Shown: positions 1 through 8,250, numbered from the stretch's first letter. The stretch: 20,924 nucleotides of DNA from Streptomyces virginiae (GCF_000720455.1 NZ_JOAK01000059.1:1-20924); one strand, 5' to 3'. The notes: generated by a model not told the origin, from the letters alone. Numbers and translations: made by a program.

Positions 1-13
1 GGGGGGGGGGGGG
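1..13. repeat. G homopolymer at the window edge
   Basis: The first 13 bases are all G. No other homopolymer this long stands out in the window. It may be genuine, or it may mark a contig end or a sequencing artefact. Confidence 0.6.
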
Positions 14-53
14 CCGGGACTGCATGATTTACGGCGCCCGGGGGGATCGGGCC

Positions 54-76
54 GTGTGGGGCGTGGCGCGCCACAC
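54..76 (-). terminator. possible hairpin downstream of the oxidase gene
   Basis: GTGTGG at 54-59 can pair with CCACAC at 71-76, and the enclosed sequence includes the perfect 12-bp palindrome GTGGCGCGCCAC (63-74). It lies about 80 bases beyond the stop of the minus-strand oxidase gene. It has no T-tract, so a terminator role is only a suggestion. Confidence 0.25.
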
Positions 77-155
77 ATCACGTTCTACGTCCCGGCCACC
101 CCCACCCCGCCCCCGACGCCTCAGGTCGGCGCCGGCGCCGGCTGCAGGGTCCGGG

Positions 156-1358
156 TCAGGTCGAGCCGAGGGTGCGCAGGACGCGGGTGGCGATTTCGCG
201 GCCGATCGGGAGGGAGGCCGTCGCGGCCGGGGAGGGGGCGTTGAGGACGTGGACCGTGCGCGGCGCGTCGCGGATCAGGAAGTCGTCCACCAGGGTGCCG
301 TCCCGCAGGACAGCCTGCGCGCGGACGCCCGCCGCGGCCGGGCGCAGGTCCGCGGCGTCGACGGCCGGCAGCAGGCGGCGCACCGCCCGGGTGAAGGCCT
401 GCTTCGACAGGGAGCGGCGGATCTCGCCCGTCCCGTACCGCCAGTGCCGGGAGGCCATGCGCCAGGCGCCGGGCCAGGCGAGCTCGTCCGCGAGGTCCCG
501 CGGGCGCACGGTCGACCAGTCGTATCCCTCGCGGGCCAGCGCGGGCACGGCATTGGGGCCGACGTGGACGCCGCCGCCGATGCCGCGGGTGAGGTGCACC
601 CCGAGGAAGGGGAACGCCGGGTCGGGCACCGGGTAGACCAGCCCGCGGACCAGTTCCGGGCGGGCCAGGTCGTAGTACTCGCCGCGGAAGGGGATGATCC
701 GCATGCCCGGGTCGTCGCCGGCCAGGCGGGCGATCCGGTCGCAGTGCAGGCCCGCGCAGTTCACCAGCGTCCTCGCCCGGACCACCAGGCCGGACGTGGT
801 GCGCACGGCCACCGCCGAGGCGCGGCGCGAGATCAGGTCGACCTCGGCGCCGTAGACGATCTCCACGCCCGAGGATTCGGCGAGCTGGGCGCTCACCCGG
901 CCGTAGTCCACGATGCCGGTGCTGCCGACGTGGATCGCGGCCAGGCCCTGCACCTGCGGTTCGTACTCCGTGATCTGGGCCGGGCCCAGCTCGCGCACCG
1001 GGATGCCGTTCTCCCGGCCGCGCTGGACCAGGGCGTGCAGCCGGGGCAGCTCCTCGCGCTCGGTGGCGACGATCAGCTTGCCCGTCACCTCGTGCGGGAT
1101 CCCGTGCTCCGCGCAGAACTTCACCATCTCGGCGGCGCCGCTCACCGCGAAGCGCGCCTTCAGCGAGCCCGGGCGGTAGTAGATCCCGCTGTGGATCACA
1201 CCGCTGTTGCGGCCCGTCTGGTGCCGGGCCGGGCCCGACTCCTTCTCCAGGACGACGACCTTCGTACCCGGAGCCAGGCGCGACAAGGCATGCGCCGTCG
1301 ACAGGCCGACGATCCCGCCGCCGATCACCAGCACATCGCAGTCCACGCCACCGCCCAC
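156..1358 (-). CDS. lhgO: L-2-hydroxyglutarate oxidase (FAD-dependent)
   Basis: This 400-residue FAD-dependent oxidoreductase of the DAO/LhgO family is predicted to oxidise L-2-hydroxyglutarate to 2-oxoglutarate. In characterised LhgO enzymes this removes a by-product of promiscuous dehydrogenases and passes electrons to the membrane quinone pool. Visible motifs are the N-terminal dinucleotide-binding VIGGGIVGLS (residues 11-20), the family signature GRNSGVIHSGIYY (49-61), a central VNCAGLHCDRIA stretch, and a C-terminal segment reading LNAPSPAATASLPIG. The length is normal for the family. The GTG at 1358 is chosen because GGAGG lies 7 nt upstream; an internal GTG at 1346 is possible but lacks such a site. 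The gene starts 59 bp after the stop of the same-strand regulator. No separate promoter is evident, so cotranscription is likely. A related glycerol-3-phosphate or amino-acid oxidase is the main alternative. Confidence 0.88.
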   Translation of the reverse strand: MGGGVDCDVLVIGGGIVGLSTAHALSRLAPGTKVVVLEKESGPARHQTGRNSGVIHSGIYYRPGSLKARFAVSGAAEMVKFCAEHGIPHEVTGKLIVATEREELPRLHALVQRGRENGIPVRELGPAQITEYEPQVQGLAAIHVGSTGIVDYGRVSAQLAESSGVEIVYGAEVDLISRRASAVAVRTTSGLVVRARTLVNCAGLHCDRIARLAGDDPGMRIIPFRGEYYDLARPELVRGLVYPVPDPAFPFLGVHLTRGIGGGVHVGPNAVPALAREGYDWSTVRPRDLADELAWPGAWRMASRHWRYGTGEIRRSLSKQAFTRAVRRLLPAVDAADLRPAAAGVRAQAVLRDGTLVDDFLIRDAPRTVHVLNAPSPAATASLPIGREIATRVLRTLGST

Positions 1359-1417
1359 GCCGACACCTCCCACCCCTGCATACTGCACCCCCGCACCGAC
1401 AACGAGGCCACGCGGGT

Positions 1418-3094
1418 CTACGCCGGAGCCACGAGGAGGGGCCGGGCCCGCTCGCGCAGCTCCGCGACGCGCGGTTCGTCCCCGTAGGGTTCCAGGCGGT
1501 GCAGCAGGTCCCGTACGTATTCGGTCGTGCGGGCCGAGGAGATCCGGCCCGCCACCTCCACCGCCCGGGTGCCCGCCGCGCACGCCGCGTCCAGATTGCC
1601 CGACTCCAGCTCCGCGACCGCGCTGACCACCAGCCGCAGCCCGTGGGAACGTACGTACTCCTCCGTGGGCCGGGACAGCGCCTGCTCGGTGAAGCGCCGC
1701 ACCTGCCGGGGGAGTTTGAGGTCGCGGTAGCATTCCGCCGCATCCGCCGCGAAACGGTCGTACGAGTAGAAACCGAGCCAGGTCGGATCCGGGTCGCCCT
1801 CGCGGGACCGCTCCAGCCAGCCCTCCGCGGCCCGCAGCGCCGCGCCGGCGGCCGTCGAATCGCCCGCCTTCGCGTGCGCCCGGGCCTCGACGAGCCGGAA
1901 GAAGCTCATCGTGCGCGCGGTGGCCAGGCCGCGGTTGCGCTCGACGGCCGCCTGCGCGAGGTCCACGCCCTCGTCCGGGAAGTCCCGGTAGGTCGCCTGG
2001 AGGGACATCGAGGCCAGCACGTAGCCGCCGAGCGGTACGTCCGCGGCCGCGCGGGCGAGGCGCAGCGCCTGGATGTAGTAGCGCTGGGCCGCCTCCTGCT
2101 GGCCGGTGTCGAAGGCCATCCACCCGGCCAGCCTGGTCAGTTCGGCCGTCGCCCCGAACAGGGCGCGGCCCACCTCGTCGGTGTACGAGCCGAGCAGCAG
2201 TGGCGCGGCGTCCACCCGCAGGCACTCGGGGACCATCGACGAACGCCAGTCGCCGCCGCCGTACTTGGAGTCCCAGCGGCGGGCGTCCTCGGCGGCCTCG
2301 CGCAGCTTCGTCACGTCGCTGTGGCCCACGCGCTGCCCGTGGTCGCGCGGCGTTTCGGCTCCGTGCTGCGCGGGCACAACGGTGGACGGCGGGCCCGCCG
2401 GGCCCGTCGGTGCTGTCATCGGGCCCGTCGCCGGTCCGGTCGTACGGCCTGCCGGGGTCCCGTCCGAGGGTGTCCGGGGTGCCGGTGTTGCGGGCGTCGG
2501 CGACGACTGTTGTGACGGGAGGTCGCGCGCCGGTGCGTCCTGAGCCGGAGCATCCTGAGCCGGAGCACCGTGGGCCGAGGAGGCCGCGGACACGGGCCGG
2601 TGGTGTGCCGGGCCCGCCGGTTCCCGCGCCACCGAGCTGTCGGCGGGAGATATCAGCCACCGCGAGGCGGGCGTCGCGTACGCCGCCACGGAGAACGAGC
2701 CCGCGAGCGACTGCCAGATCCCGCCACCGCCGCGCCGCCCGGCGAGGTCGAGCCGGTAGAGGTCGGTGGCCGAGCGCACGGCGGCACCCACGTCCCGCGG
2801 GAAGGCCAGCCCCACCTCGGGCGCGGGGTCCGCGTCCGCCAGGCCGATCTCGTGCAGCGGCACCGGCCGGCCCAGCTTCGCGCCGATGGCCGCGGCGATC
2901 AGGTGCGGGGCGGCGCCCTGCGGCACCATCCCCTTCGACACCCACCGGGCCACCGACGTCTTGTCGTACCGGAGCGTCAGGCCGCGCTGCGCGCCGAGGT
3001 CGTTGACCCGCCGGGCCAGCCCGGCGTTGCTGATGCCCGCGAGGGCGAGGACGGCGCCGAGCTTCTCATTGGGCTCGCGGAGCTCCCTGGACAT
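1418..3094 (-). CDS. HTH/TPR transcriptional regulator, sporulation-associated type
   Basis: This 558-residue protein has an N-terminal helix-turn-helix-like region (about residues 10-75, including [14 protein letters not shown] and [13 protein letters not shown]), a Pro/Ala/Thr-rich linker (about 155-245), and an alpha-helical TPR-like C-terminal half running to the end. The layout resembles the Streptomyces sporulation-associated regulators of the S. griseus ORF1590 type and the NsdA-like TPR regulators; this assignment is from memory and the target genes are unknown. The ATG at 3094 is preferred over an in-frame start 45 bp upstream because GAGGGG sits 6 nt before it. The linker contains a perfect 15-bp tandem duplication (2538-2567) encoding AQDAP twice. 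It has its own promoter (3164-3192) and probably drives the downstream oxidase gene. It is divergent from the cyclase-like gene, which raises the possibility of shared control. Confidence 0.8.
   Translation of the reverse strand: MSRELREPNEKLGAVLALAGISNAGLARRVNDLGAQRGLTLRYDKTSVARWVSKGMVPQGAAPHLIAAAIGAKLGRPVPLHEIGLADADPAPEVGLAFPRDVGAAVRSATDLYRLDLAGRRGGGGIWQSLAGSFSVAAYATPASRWLISPADSSVAREPAGPAHHRPVSAASSAHGAPAQDAPAQDAPARDLPSQQSSPTPATPAPRTPSDGTPAGRTTGPATGPMTAPTGPAGPPSTVVPAQHGAETPRDHGQRVGHSDVTKLREAAEDARRWDSKYGGGDWRSSMVPECLRVDAAPLLLGSYTDEVGRALFGATAELTRLAGWMAFDTGQQEAAQRYYIQALRLARAAADVPLGGYVLASMSLQATYRDFPDEGVDLAQAAVERNRGLATARTMSFFRLVEARAHAKAGDSTAAGAALRAAEGWLERSREGDPDPTWLGFYSYDRFAADAAECYRDLKLPRQVRRFTEQALSRPTEEYVRSHGLRLVVSAVAELESGNLDAACAAGTRAVEVAGRISSARTTEYVRDLLHRLEPYGDEPRVAELRERARPLLVAPA
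2538..2567. repeat. 15-bp perfect tandem duplication in the regulator linker
   Basis: The unit TCCTGAGCCGGAGCA occurs twice head to tail (2538-2552 and 2553-2567). On the minus strand it encodes AQDAP twice in the Pro/Ala-rich linker, so it changes linker length without breaking the frame. Confidence 0.85.
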
Positions 3095-3163
3095 GCGCCA
3101 CCCCTCGTCACACGCGGAACGCATACGCCGCCGGGGCATAGGCGCCCGGCATTTCGTAAACCC

Positions 3164-3192
3164 AGCGTAGTTCCCCGCCTCCCAAGCGTTAA
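3164..3192 (-). promoter_or_regulatory. promoter of the HTH/TPR regulator
   Basis: On the minus strand TTAACG (3192-3187) is followed by a 17-nt spacer and TACGCT (3169-3164), a good match to principal-sigma promoters of Streptomyces (TTGACN, TANNNT). Transcription would start near 3157, giving a leader of about 60 nt before the ATG at 3094. Confidence 0.6.
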
Positions 3193-3593
3193 GGCCCTTA
3201 CTTCCGTATGGCGGGATTGTTGTCCGTTTGCACAGTCCGCCCCGGGGCCGGTGCCGGGGCGCACGTCCCGTGGTGTGCTCCGCCCGTGTGGCCGTGCGCC
3301 CGCCCGTGCGCTCTGGCCGGTCCGCGGACCCGGCGATTCGATGTGCGGTGCGTGGGTCGGCCCGCTGCGTGGACCGGGTGGGCCGGGGGATGCCGCTGCC
3401 TCAATCCCCGCGGGTGGCGGAACGGTCCGGGGGGCGGAATCCGCCTCCCGGACCGCGCCCGCGCGCCGGGCGCCGGCACCGCGCGACGGCTCTCCAGGCG
3501 GCCGAAGAATGGCCGAAAGCGACCTATGGGGCGGTGGGAACGGAACGCCAAATACCGCGTGGCCGGGGCGTGTTCGTTTGCGTGTGCGCCCCC

Positions 3594-3599
3594 TATAAC
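3594..3599 (+). promoter_or_regulatory. possible -10 element for the cyclase-like gene
   Basis: TATAAC at 3594-3599 stands out in GC-rich surroundings. The -35 candidate (TGTTCG at 3571-3576, 17-nt spacer) is weak. A start near 3606 would give a leader of about 118 nt before the GTG at 3724. Confidence 0.4.
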
Positions 3600-3723
3600 C
3601 CCTCTCGCACGCCTGTCCCGTGGCAGCATGGACCCGAGCCACCGGGGTCCAGCCGACCGCGCCCTCAGCGCTGTCCGTGCTGCCCGTGCCCCGGTCATGT
3701 GCCCACGGGCTGGGGAGGCGGCG

Positions 3724-5919
3724 GTGCGCTGGTTGGTGGGGTGGAGCAGTATCGCCGCGAGCTTCGGCACGGCCGGCCGCGTCTCCGGCCTCGGACCCGG
3801 CCACGGGCCGGGCGGGTACGGCGGCGACGGCGCGCCCCTGCACGGCGGCATCGCGGACGCCGCCCACGCGGCCGACCCCGGGGCGGACGCGGAACGCACC
3901 GTCCACCCCGTCGGCTCCCAGCTGCTCTGGGGCGATCCGGACCCGCTCTGGGCCGTCGGCGACTGGCGCCCCGACGAGATCCGCACCGTCACCGCAGACC
4001 CCGCCGACCCCTTCACCCGGCTCGCCGTGCTCGGCTGCTGCGGCGCGACCGACGCCGAACTGCGCAGGGCCCTCTACGCGGCCCGCGGCGGCGCGCTGCG
4101 CCACCTCACCCAGTGGTCCGGCAGCTACACCGCCGTGGTCCAGGCCGGCCGCCGCATCACCGTCGTCGGCGACCTCGCGGGCGCCCGGCCCGTCTTCTAC
4201 ACCCCCTGGGCGAGCGGCACGGCGTACGCCACCGCCGCCCTCCCGCTCGCCGACCTCATCGAGGCGCAGCTCGACATCGGCCACCTCGCCGCCCTGCTGG
4301 CCTGCCCGGACAGCCCCGAGGCGCTGGGCGACGGCACCCCGTACGCGGGGGTCCGCCGCATCCCGCCCGGGCACGCCCTCATCCTGCGCGAGGGCTCCCG
4401 GGAGATCACCGGCTACGAGCAGGTGGCCTCGCTCGCGGTGGCCGCGCCCGAGGCCGACGCCGACCGCGCGGTGGAGGGCGTACGGGAAGCTTTGGTGGAC
4501 GCGGTGCGCGCCCGGCTCACGGCTCCGCGGCATGCTCCCGAGACGCTGCCACCGTACGATCCCGGCCCCGTGCCCGGTATGGGCCCGGCCGACCGGCGTG
4601 CGGCCCGCGGCGCGCCGGCCCCCGGGGTGGGCGCCGACCTGTCCGGCGGCAGCGCCTCCGCGACGCTCGCCCTGCTGGCCGCCGGTCTGCCGGGGGCGCC
4701 GGGCAGCCTCACCAGCCCCGCCGGCGCGCGGCTGCTGGCGGTCACCTTCAACGACCTGGCCACCCCGCAGGGGCGCGAGGACGAACTGGAACGGGCCAGG
4801 GCCATCGCGGCCGACCCGCGCCTGCACCACGTCGTGGTCGCCGCCGCGGCCGAGGCCCTCCCGTACGCCGAACTGGACGGCCCGCTCACCGACGAACCCG
4901 GCCCCTCACTGGTCTTCGCCGCCCGCGAGCGGCGCAGACTCGCCGCCGGAGCGGCCGACCACTTCACCGGCCACGGCGCCCGGCAGGTCCTCGACGCCCA
5001 CCCGGCCCGCATGGCCGACCTGTTGATGGACCGCCGCCGGCGCCACCTGCTGCGCCCGGTGGCGGCGCTGGCCCGTTCCGCCTCCGCCTCGGGAGCCGCC
5101 GGGGAGTCCCTGCTGGTGCCGATCACGGTGTATTCGGCGGCTCGCAGACTCGCCCGTACGTCGTACCGCGCGGGCATGGAGGCGGCCGCGGCCAGACTTC
5201 GCGAGGGCGGGGTCACCGAGCGCGCCTCCGGTCCGGTGGACGCTTCCCTCGCCGCCCTGACCTGGGCGCGGCCGGGTCCGGCGGCGGGCTGGCTCACGGG
5301 GGAGGCGCTGGCGGAAGTGTCGGTCCGGCTCACGGCCGCCGCCGGGCGCCCCCCGCTGTCGCTGCGGCCGGGGGAGGCCCGGGCCCGTTCCGTACTGGCC
5401 CGTCACGCCGCCGACCACCGGGTCTTCGAACAGGCCGTGGAGGTCCGCAGCCAGCGCCTGCACGCCCCGTTCCTCGACAACCAGGTCGTACGGGCCGCAC
5501 GCGCCCTGCCCGAATCCCTGCGCGTCCAGCCCGGCGCCCGGGCGGAGATCCTGCGCAGCGTTCTCTACTCGGCCGGCGTGCGCGAACTCCCGCCGGGCTG
5601 GGGCGCCACCGCGCACACGCCGAACGAGACGGCGACCGGCCTGGGGCTGCGCGCCGCCCTGGGCGACCTGCTGGAACTCTTCGCCGCCCCGCTGCTCGCG
5701 GACGCCGGGCTGATCGAGGCCCGGGTCGTGCGGCAGGCGCTGCTCGACGCGGCCGAGGGCCGGCCGGTCCCGCTGGACGGGCTCGCCGAACTCGTCTCGA
5801 TGGAGCTGTGGCTGCACCGGCTGCTGGCCCGGCGCGGCACCTGCTGGACGGGGACCTCCGCGGCGCGGCGCCGGGCCGTGCCCGAGGGGGTCCCGGTGCA
5901 CCGCCCGGCGCTGTCCTGA
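3724..5919 (+). CDS. asparagine synthetase/lasso-cyclase-like protein with altered active site
   Basis: This 731-residue protein resembles asparagine-synthetase-fold enzymes, closest in feel to lasso-peptide (macrolactam) cyclases. An N-terminal glutaminase-like domain (about residues 1-235) starts VRWLVGWSS and lacks the Cys2 nucleophile, as in lasso cyclases. A Pro-rich insert (about 268-301) precedes the synthetase domain. Features kept from the family are the TFND...REDELERARAIA stretch (341-362) and HAPFLDNQVV (580-589). The expected catalytic motifs are not kept: the pyrophosphate loop SGGxDS reads SGGSAS (307-312), the Gly-Gly-Asp-Glu loop reads TGHGARQ (415-421), and the C-terminal Lys-containing segments are replaced (GARAEIL at 604-610, GWGATAHTPNE at 625-635). 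The GTG at 3724 has GGAGG 5 nt upstream; an in-frame ATG at 3628 lacks one. No precursor peptide, leader peptidase or RRE gene is adjacent. It may be a pseudoenzyme or carry a different activity. The fold assignment is firm; the function is unknown. Confidence 0.75.
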   Translation: MRWLVGWSSIAASFGTAGRVSGLGPGHGPGGYGGDGAPLHGGIADAAHAADPGADAERTVHPVGSQLLWGDPDPLWAVGDWRPDEIRTVTADPADPFTRLAVLGCCGATDAELRRALYAARGGALRHLTQWSGSYTAVVQAGRRITVVGDLAGARPVFYTPWASGTAYATAALPLADLIEAQLDIGHLAALLACPDSPEALGDGTPYAGVRRIPPGHALILREGSREITGYEQVASLAVAAPEADADRAVEGVREALVDAVRARLTAPRHAPETLPPYDPGPVPGMGPADRRAARGAPAPGVGADLSGGSASATLALLAAGLPGAPGSLTSPAGARLLAVTFNDLATPQGREDELERARAIAADPRLHHVVVAAAAEALPYAELDGPLTDEPGPSLVFAARERRRLAAGAADHFTGHGARQVLDAHPARMADLLMDRRRRHLLRPVAALARSASASGAAGESLLVPITVYSAARRLARTSYRAGMEAAAARLREGGVTERASGPVDASLAALTWARPGPAAGWLTGEALAEVSVRLTAAAGRPPLSLRPGEARARSVLARHAADHRVFEQAVEVRSQRLHAPFLDNQVVRAARALPESLRVQPGARAEILRSVLYSAGVRELPPGWGATAHTPNETATGLGLRAALGDLLELFAAPLLADAGLIEARVVRQALLDAAEGRPVPLDGLAELVSMELWLHRLLARRGTCWTGTSAARRRAVPEGVPVHRPALS

Positions 5920-5935
5920 CGGTTCGGGTCCGCCC

Positions 5936-7234
5936 TCACGCGCCGCCGAGGACCAGGGCGGTCGCGATCGCCGGGCCGAAGGCGCCGCCGAGCTGGTAGC
6001 AGAGGCTGAACAGGCCGATGGCCGTGGGGCGCTGGGGGGCGGGGACGCTCGACGCGGCCTGCATCGACAGCACGGCGTTGGCGCCGGTCGCGCCGAACAC
6101 GCCGCCGAGCGTGGCCACCAGGAGCAGCGGGCCCCAGCTCGCGAACACCGCGAGGAGCGCGGCCAGCGCGCCGAGCGTGACCAGGACCGCACGCACGGCC
6201 GTCCGCCCCAGGCGCGCGGAGGCCGCCGCCAGCAGCCAGGACAGCGCGGATCCGGTGAGCAGCGCCACGAGCTGACCGGCGCCGGCCGCCGTGACGTCCC
6301 AGCCCGCGCGGTCGGCGAGCAGCCGGGGCACCGCGAAGAGCAGGGTGAAGTACGAGGTCGACAGCGCGAGCGCCAGCAGCGCCGAGCCGAGGAAGAGGGG
6401 GCTGCGGACCAGCGCGGCCGGGACGAAGCCGTCGGGCCGGCGCCGTACGTGGAGGGCGAGGAGCGCCGCGGCCACGGCCAGGGCCGCCACGGCCACGGCC
6501 ACCACGGCCGCGGACGCGGAGCCGAGGGCGGCGGCCGGTGCGTGGGGCAGCAGGACCAGGGCGGTGGCCAGCACGGTCAGCAGCGCGGCGCCGCGCGCGT
6601 CGAAGCGGCTCCGCGGGGCGGTTGGCGGAGCCGTGACCGCCGCGTGGCGGCCGACCGCGGGCAGCGCCAGCAGCGAGAGCAGGGACACCGAGAGCGAGAG
6701 CCGCCACGACACGGCGTGGGAGAGCTGCGCGCCGAGGAGCGGGCCGGCGGCGCCGAGCATGCCGAAGCCGGCGCTGATGACGCCCATGCGGCGGGCCGAG
6801 CCGGCCAGGCTCATCGCGGCCGCCACCAGGCCGGCGCCGCCCGCGGCCTGGGCGGCCCGGCCGAGGAGGGCCGCCGGGAGCCAGGGGGACGCGGCGACGA
6901 GGAGCGTGCCGCCGAGGAGGAGGGCGCCGGACAGCCGGAGCACCGGCGTGAGGCCCCGGCGGCGCATCAGCCCGGCCATCAGGGGGACGGAGACGGCCAT
7001 GGCCCAGGCGAAGGCGGCGACGAGCCGGGCCGCGGTCTCGGTGGGCACCCCGAGCGAGGCGGCCATGTCCGGAAGGATCAGCACGGGGGCGTTGGCCGCG
7101 GCGGCCACGGGGGTGGCGAGCAGGGCCAGCCACAGCACGGGGACGGGGCCGGGGGTGGGAGCGCGGCCCGTGGCGGCGGTGGTGGCACTGGTGGCGGTGG
7201 TGGCCGCTGTAGCGGTGACGGCGGTGGTGGTCAT
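5936..7234 (-). CDS. MFS drug-efflux-type transporter
   Basis: This 432-residue integral membrane protein of the major facilitator superfamily is likely a proton-coupled exporter. After an Ala/Thr-rich, poorly conserved N-terminus (about 1-29), the hydrophobic segments start near residue 31 and suggest about 12 helices. GLMRRRGLTPVLRLSG (88-103) occupies the motif A position between helices 2 and 3, and the Gly-rich LLGRAAQAAGGAGL resembles the antiporter motif region. The start at 7234 (GGAG 10 nt upstream) is preferred to an in-frame ATG at 7255, which lies beside the operator and lacks a ribosome site. It is convergent with the cyclase-like gene (16-bp gap, no clear hairpin) and divergent from a MarR gene. 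The operators between the two suggest repression by that MarR protein. The substrate cannot be read from sequence. Confidence 0.85.
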   Translation of the reverse strand: MTTTAVTATAATTATSATTAATGRAPTPGPVPVLWLALLATPVAAAANAPVLILPDMAASLGVPTETAARLVAAFAWAMAVSVPLMAGLMRRRGLTPVLRLSGALLLGGTLLVAASPWLPAALLGRAAQAAGGAGLVAAAMSLAGSARRMGVISAGFGMLGAAGPLLGAQLSHAVSWRLSLSVSLLSLLALPAVGRHAAVTAPPTAPRSRFDARGAALLTVLATALVLLPHAPAAALGSASAAVVAVAVAALAVAAALLALHVRRRPDGFVPAALVRSPLFLGSALLALALSTSYFTLLFAVPRLLADRAGWDVTAAGAGQLVALLTGSALSWLLAAASARLGRTAVRAVLVTLGALAALLAVFASWGPLLLVATLGGVFGATGANAVLSMQAASSVPAPQRPTAIGLFSLCYQLGGAFGPAIATALVLGGA

Positions 7235-7268
7235 GGTGTGCCCGCTCCGATCCATCTCAAGGCTCAGA

Positions 7269-7284
7269 ATCTCAACGTTGAGAT
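7269..7284. promoter_or_regulatory. 16-bp palindromic operator 1 (MarR type)
   Basis: ATCTCAACGTTGAGAT is a perfect palindrome. It overlaps the edge of the likely -10 of the transporter promoter. The same core recurs at 7316-7329. Confidence 0.8.
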
Positions 7285-7312
7285 AAAATCAGGGCAGTCC
7301 TCTCAACGTCAA
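7283..7312 (-). promoter_or_regulatory. probable promoter of the MFS gene
   Basis: On the minus strand TTGACG (7312-7307), an 18-nt spacer and TTTTAT (7288-7283) form a plausible sigma-70-type promoter. Operator 1 lies over its -10/start region and the degenerate operator over its -35, as expected for repression. Confidence 0.45.
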
Positions 7313-7314
7313 GT
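7301..7314. promoter_or_regulatory. degenerate operator copy between the two perfect sites
   Basis: TCTCAACGTCAAGT keeps the left half and centre of TCTCAACGTTGAGA but has a mutated right half. Its centre is 31 bp from operator 1 and 15 bp from operator 2. Confidence 0.5.
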
Positions 7315-7315
7315 G

Positions 7316-7329
7316 TCTCAACGTTGAGA
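7316..7329. promoter_or_regulatory. 14-bp palindromic operator 2 (MarR type)
   Basis: TCTCAACGTTGAGA is a perfect palindrome with the same core as operator 1. Their centres are 46 bp apart. It lies 43 bp upstream of the MarR start, placed for autoregulation. Confidence 0.8.
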
Positions 7330-7372
7330 TATTGTTGGCGGTGGGATGACAGCCAGTGGAGGAGGAGGCGGC

Positions 7373-7879
7373 ATGAGCGACGCGGTGGACGCGATCATCG
7401 GCCAGTGGACGGAGGAGCGGCCCGATCTGGTGCCGGGCCTGTGGCCGGTCGAGGTCCTCGCCCGCATCCAGCGGATGAACCGGATCCTCGACAAGCACCT
7501 CAAGGCCTTCGCGGCCGAACGCGACCTGGAGATCGGCGAGGTCGACATCCTCTTCACCCTCCGCCGCAGCGGCCCCCCGTACGCACTCACCGCCGGTGCC
7601 CTCATCCCGGCCGCCATGGTGACCTCCGGGGCGATCACCAACCGCATCGACCGCATGGAGGCCAAGGGCCTGGTCGAACGCGTGCGGGACGGCCAGGACC
7701 GCCGCACCGTCCGGATCCGGCTCACCGAGCAGAGCATCGCGCTCACCGAGTCGCTGTTCGAGGACCATCTGCGCCAGTACGCCGCCCTGCTCGCCCCACT
7801 GGACCCCGCCACCTGCGCCACCCTCGCCCAGGCCCTGCGCACCCTCCTGGAAGCGGGCGGAGACACCTCGATCACCTAG
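7373..7879 (+). CDS. MarR family transcriptional regulator
   Basis: This 168-residue winged-helix regulator has an N-terminal dimerisation helix (about 24-50), a DNA-recognition helix around AAMVTSGAITNRIDRM (80-95), a wing with RDGQDRRTVRIRLT (105-118), and C-terminal dimer helices. The ATG at 7373 is chosen because the GGAGGAGGAGG run (7358-7368) lies just upstream; an in-frame ATG at 7346 has no such site. The family usually represses a neighbouring exporter and is released by a small ligand. The divergent MFS gene and the perfect palindromes between them fit that model. A 9-bp-stem hairpin begins 2 nt after the stop codon. The ligand is unknown. Confidence 0.9.
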   Translation: MSDAVDAIIGQWTEERPDLVPGLWPVEVLARIQRMNRILDKHLKAFAAERDLEIGEVDILFTLRRSGPPYALTAGALIPAAMVTSGAITNRIDRMEAKGLVERVRDGQDRRTVRIRLTEQSIALTESLFEDHLRQYAALLAPLDPATCATLAQALRTLLEAGGDTSIT

Positions 7880-7881
7880 GG

Positions 7882-7907
7882 GCGCCCGGCGGATCAGGGC
7901 CGGGCGC
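7882..7907 (+). terminator. terminator-like hairpin after the MarR gene
   Basis: GCGCCCGGC (7882-7890) pairs perfectly with GCCGGGCGC (7899-7907) across an 8-nt loop. It begins 2 nt after the MarR stop. There is no T-tract, which is common for Streptomyces terminators. Confidence 0.6.
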
Positions 7908-8250
7908 ACGGCACAGCGGCACAGCGCCTCGCCGCGGTGCCCTCACTCGACGACGCTCCGCTTCGCCTCCCTCGCCCGCCTGGCGATCCTTCCCCTCGGC
8001 CCTGCAGGCCCGGGGACGCCCCATGGCGTCATGCACCACTCCCTGATCCGGCCTGATCCGCCGCCCCTGGGGCGTGGCCGACGGATGAGGGCCGGACCCC
8101 GCCCGCCCGGCACGCGGCCTGCCGCGTTGTCGTCGGTCACCGACGCTCCGCACCGGCGCCCGGCCGCCGGGCGGGCGCCGCCACCCGTCGATCACGCCGA
8201 GCCTGCGGCGCCCGGCACCGTGCCTCGCCGCGTCGCCCTCGGCCGACGTC

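Larger units (their letters stand above)
3095..3723. other. gene-free divergent intergenic region
   Basis: This 629-bp region separates the minus-strand regulator from the plus-strand cyclase-like gene. It holds the regulator promoter near 3164-3192 and a possible plus-strand -10 at 3594. A 29-codon open frame at 3509-3598 has no convincing ribosome site, and its stop overlaps the -10. Longer open frames across this region have biased, Arg/Pro/Gly-rich composition and look non-coding. I see no lasso precursor, tRNA or mobile element. Confidence 0.6.

Noticed and set aside
156..2945. A 929-codon open frame fusing the oxidase to upstream sequence on the minus strand
   Set aside because: Only the part from 1358 downward is family-like. 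The rest is a Gly/Arg/Pro-rich out-of-frame reading of the HTH/TPR regulator.
3509..3598. A 29-codon ORF starting MAESDLWGGGN as a lasso precursor
   Set aside because: It has no ribosome site and no leader motif, lacks an Asp or Glu at a suitable ring position after a Gly, and its stop overlaps the candidate -10 of the cyclase-like gene.
3208..3723. A longer N-terminus for the cyclase-like protein, starting at 3208 or 3628
   Set aside because: The extra residues are compositionally biased and the strong GGAGG site belongs to the GTG at 3724, which gives a normal family N-terminus.
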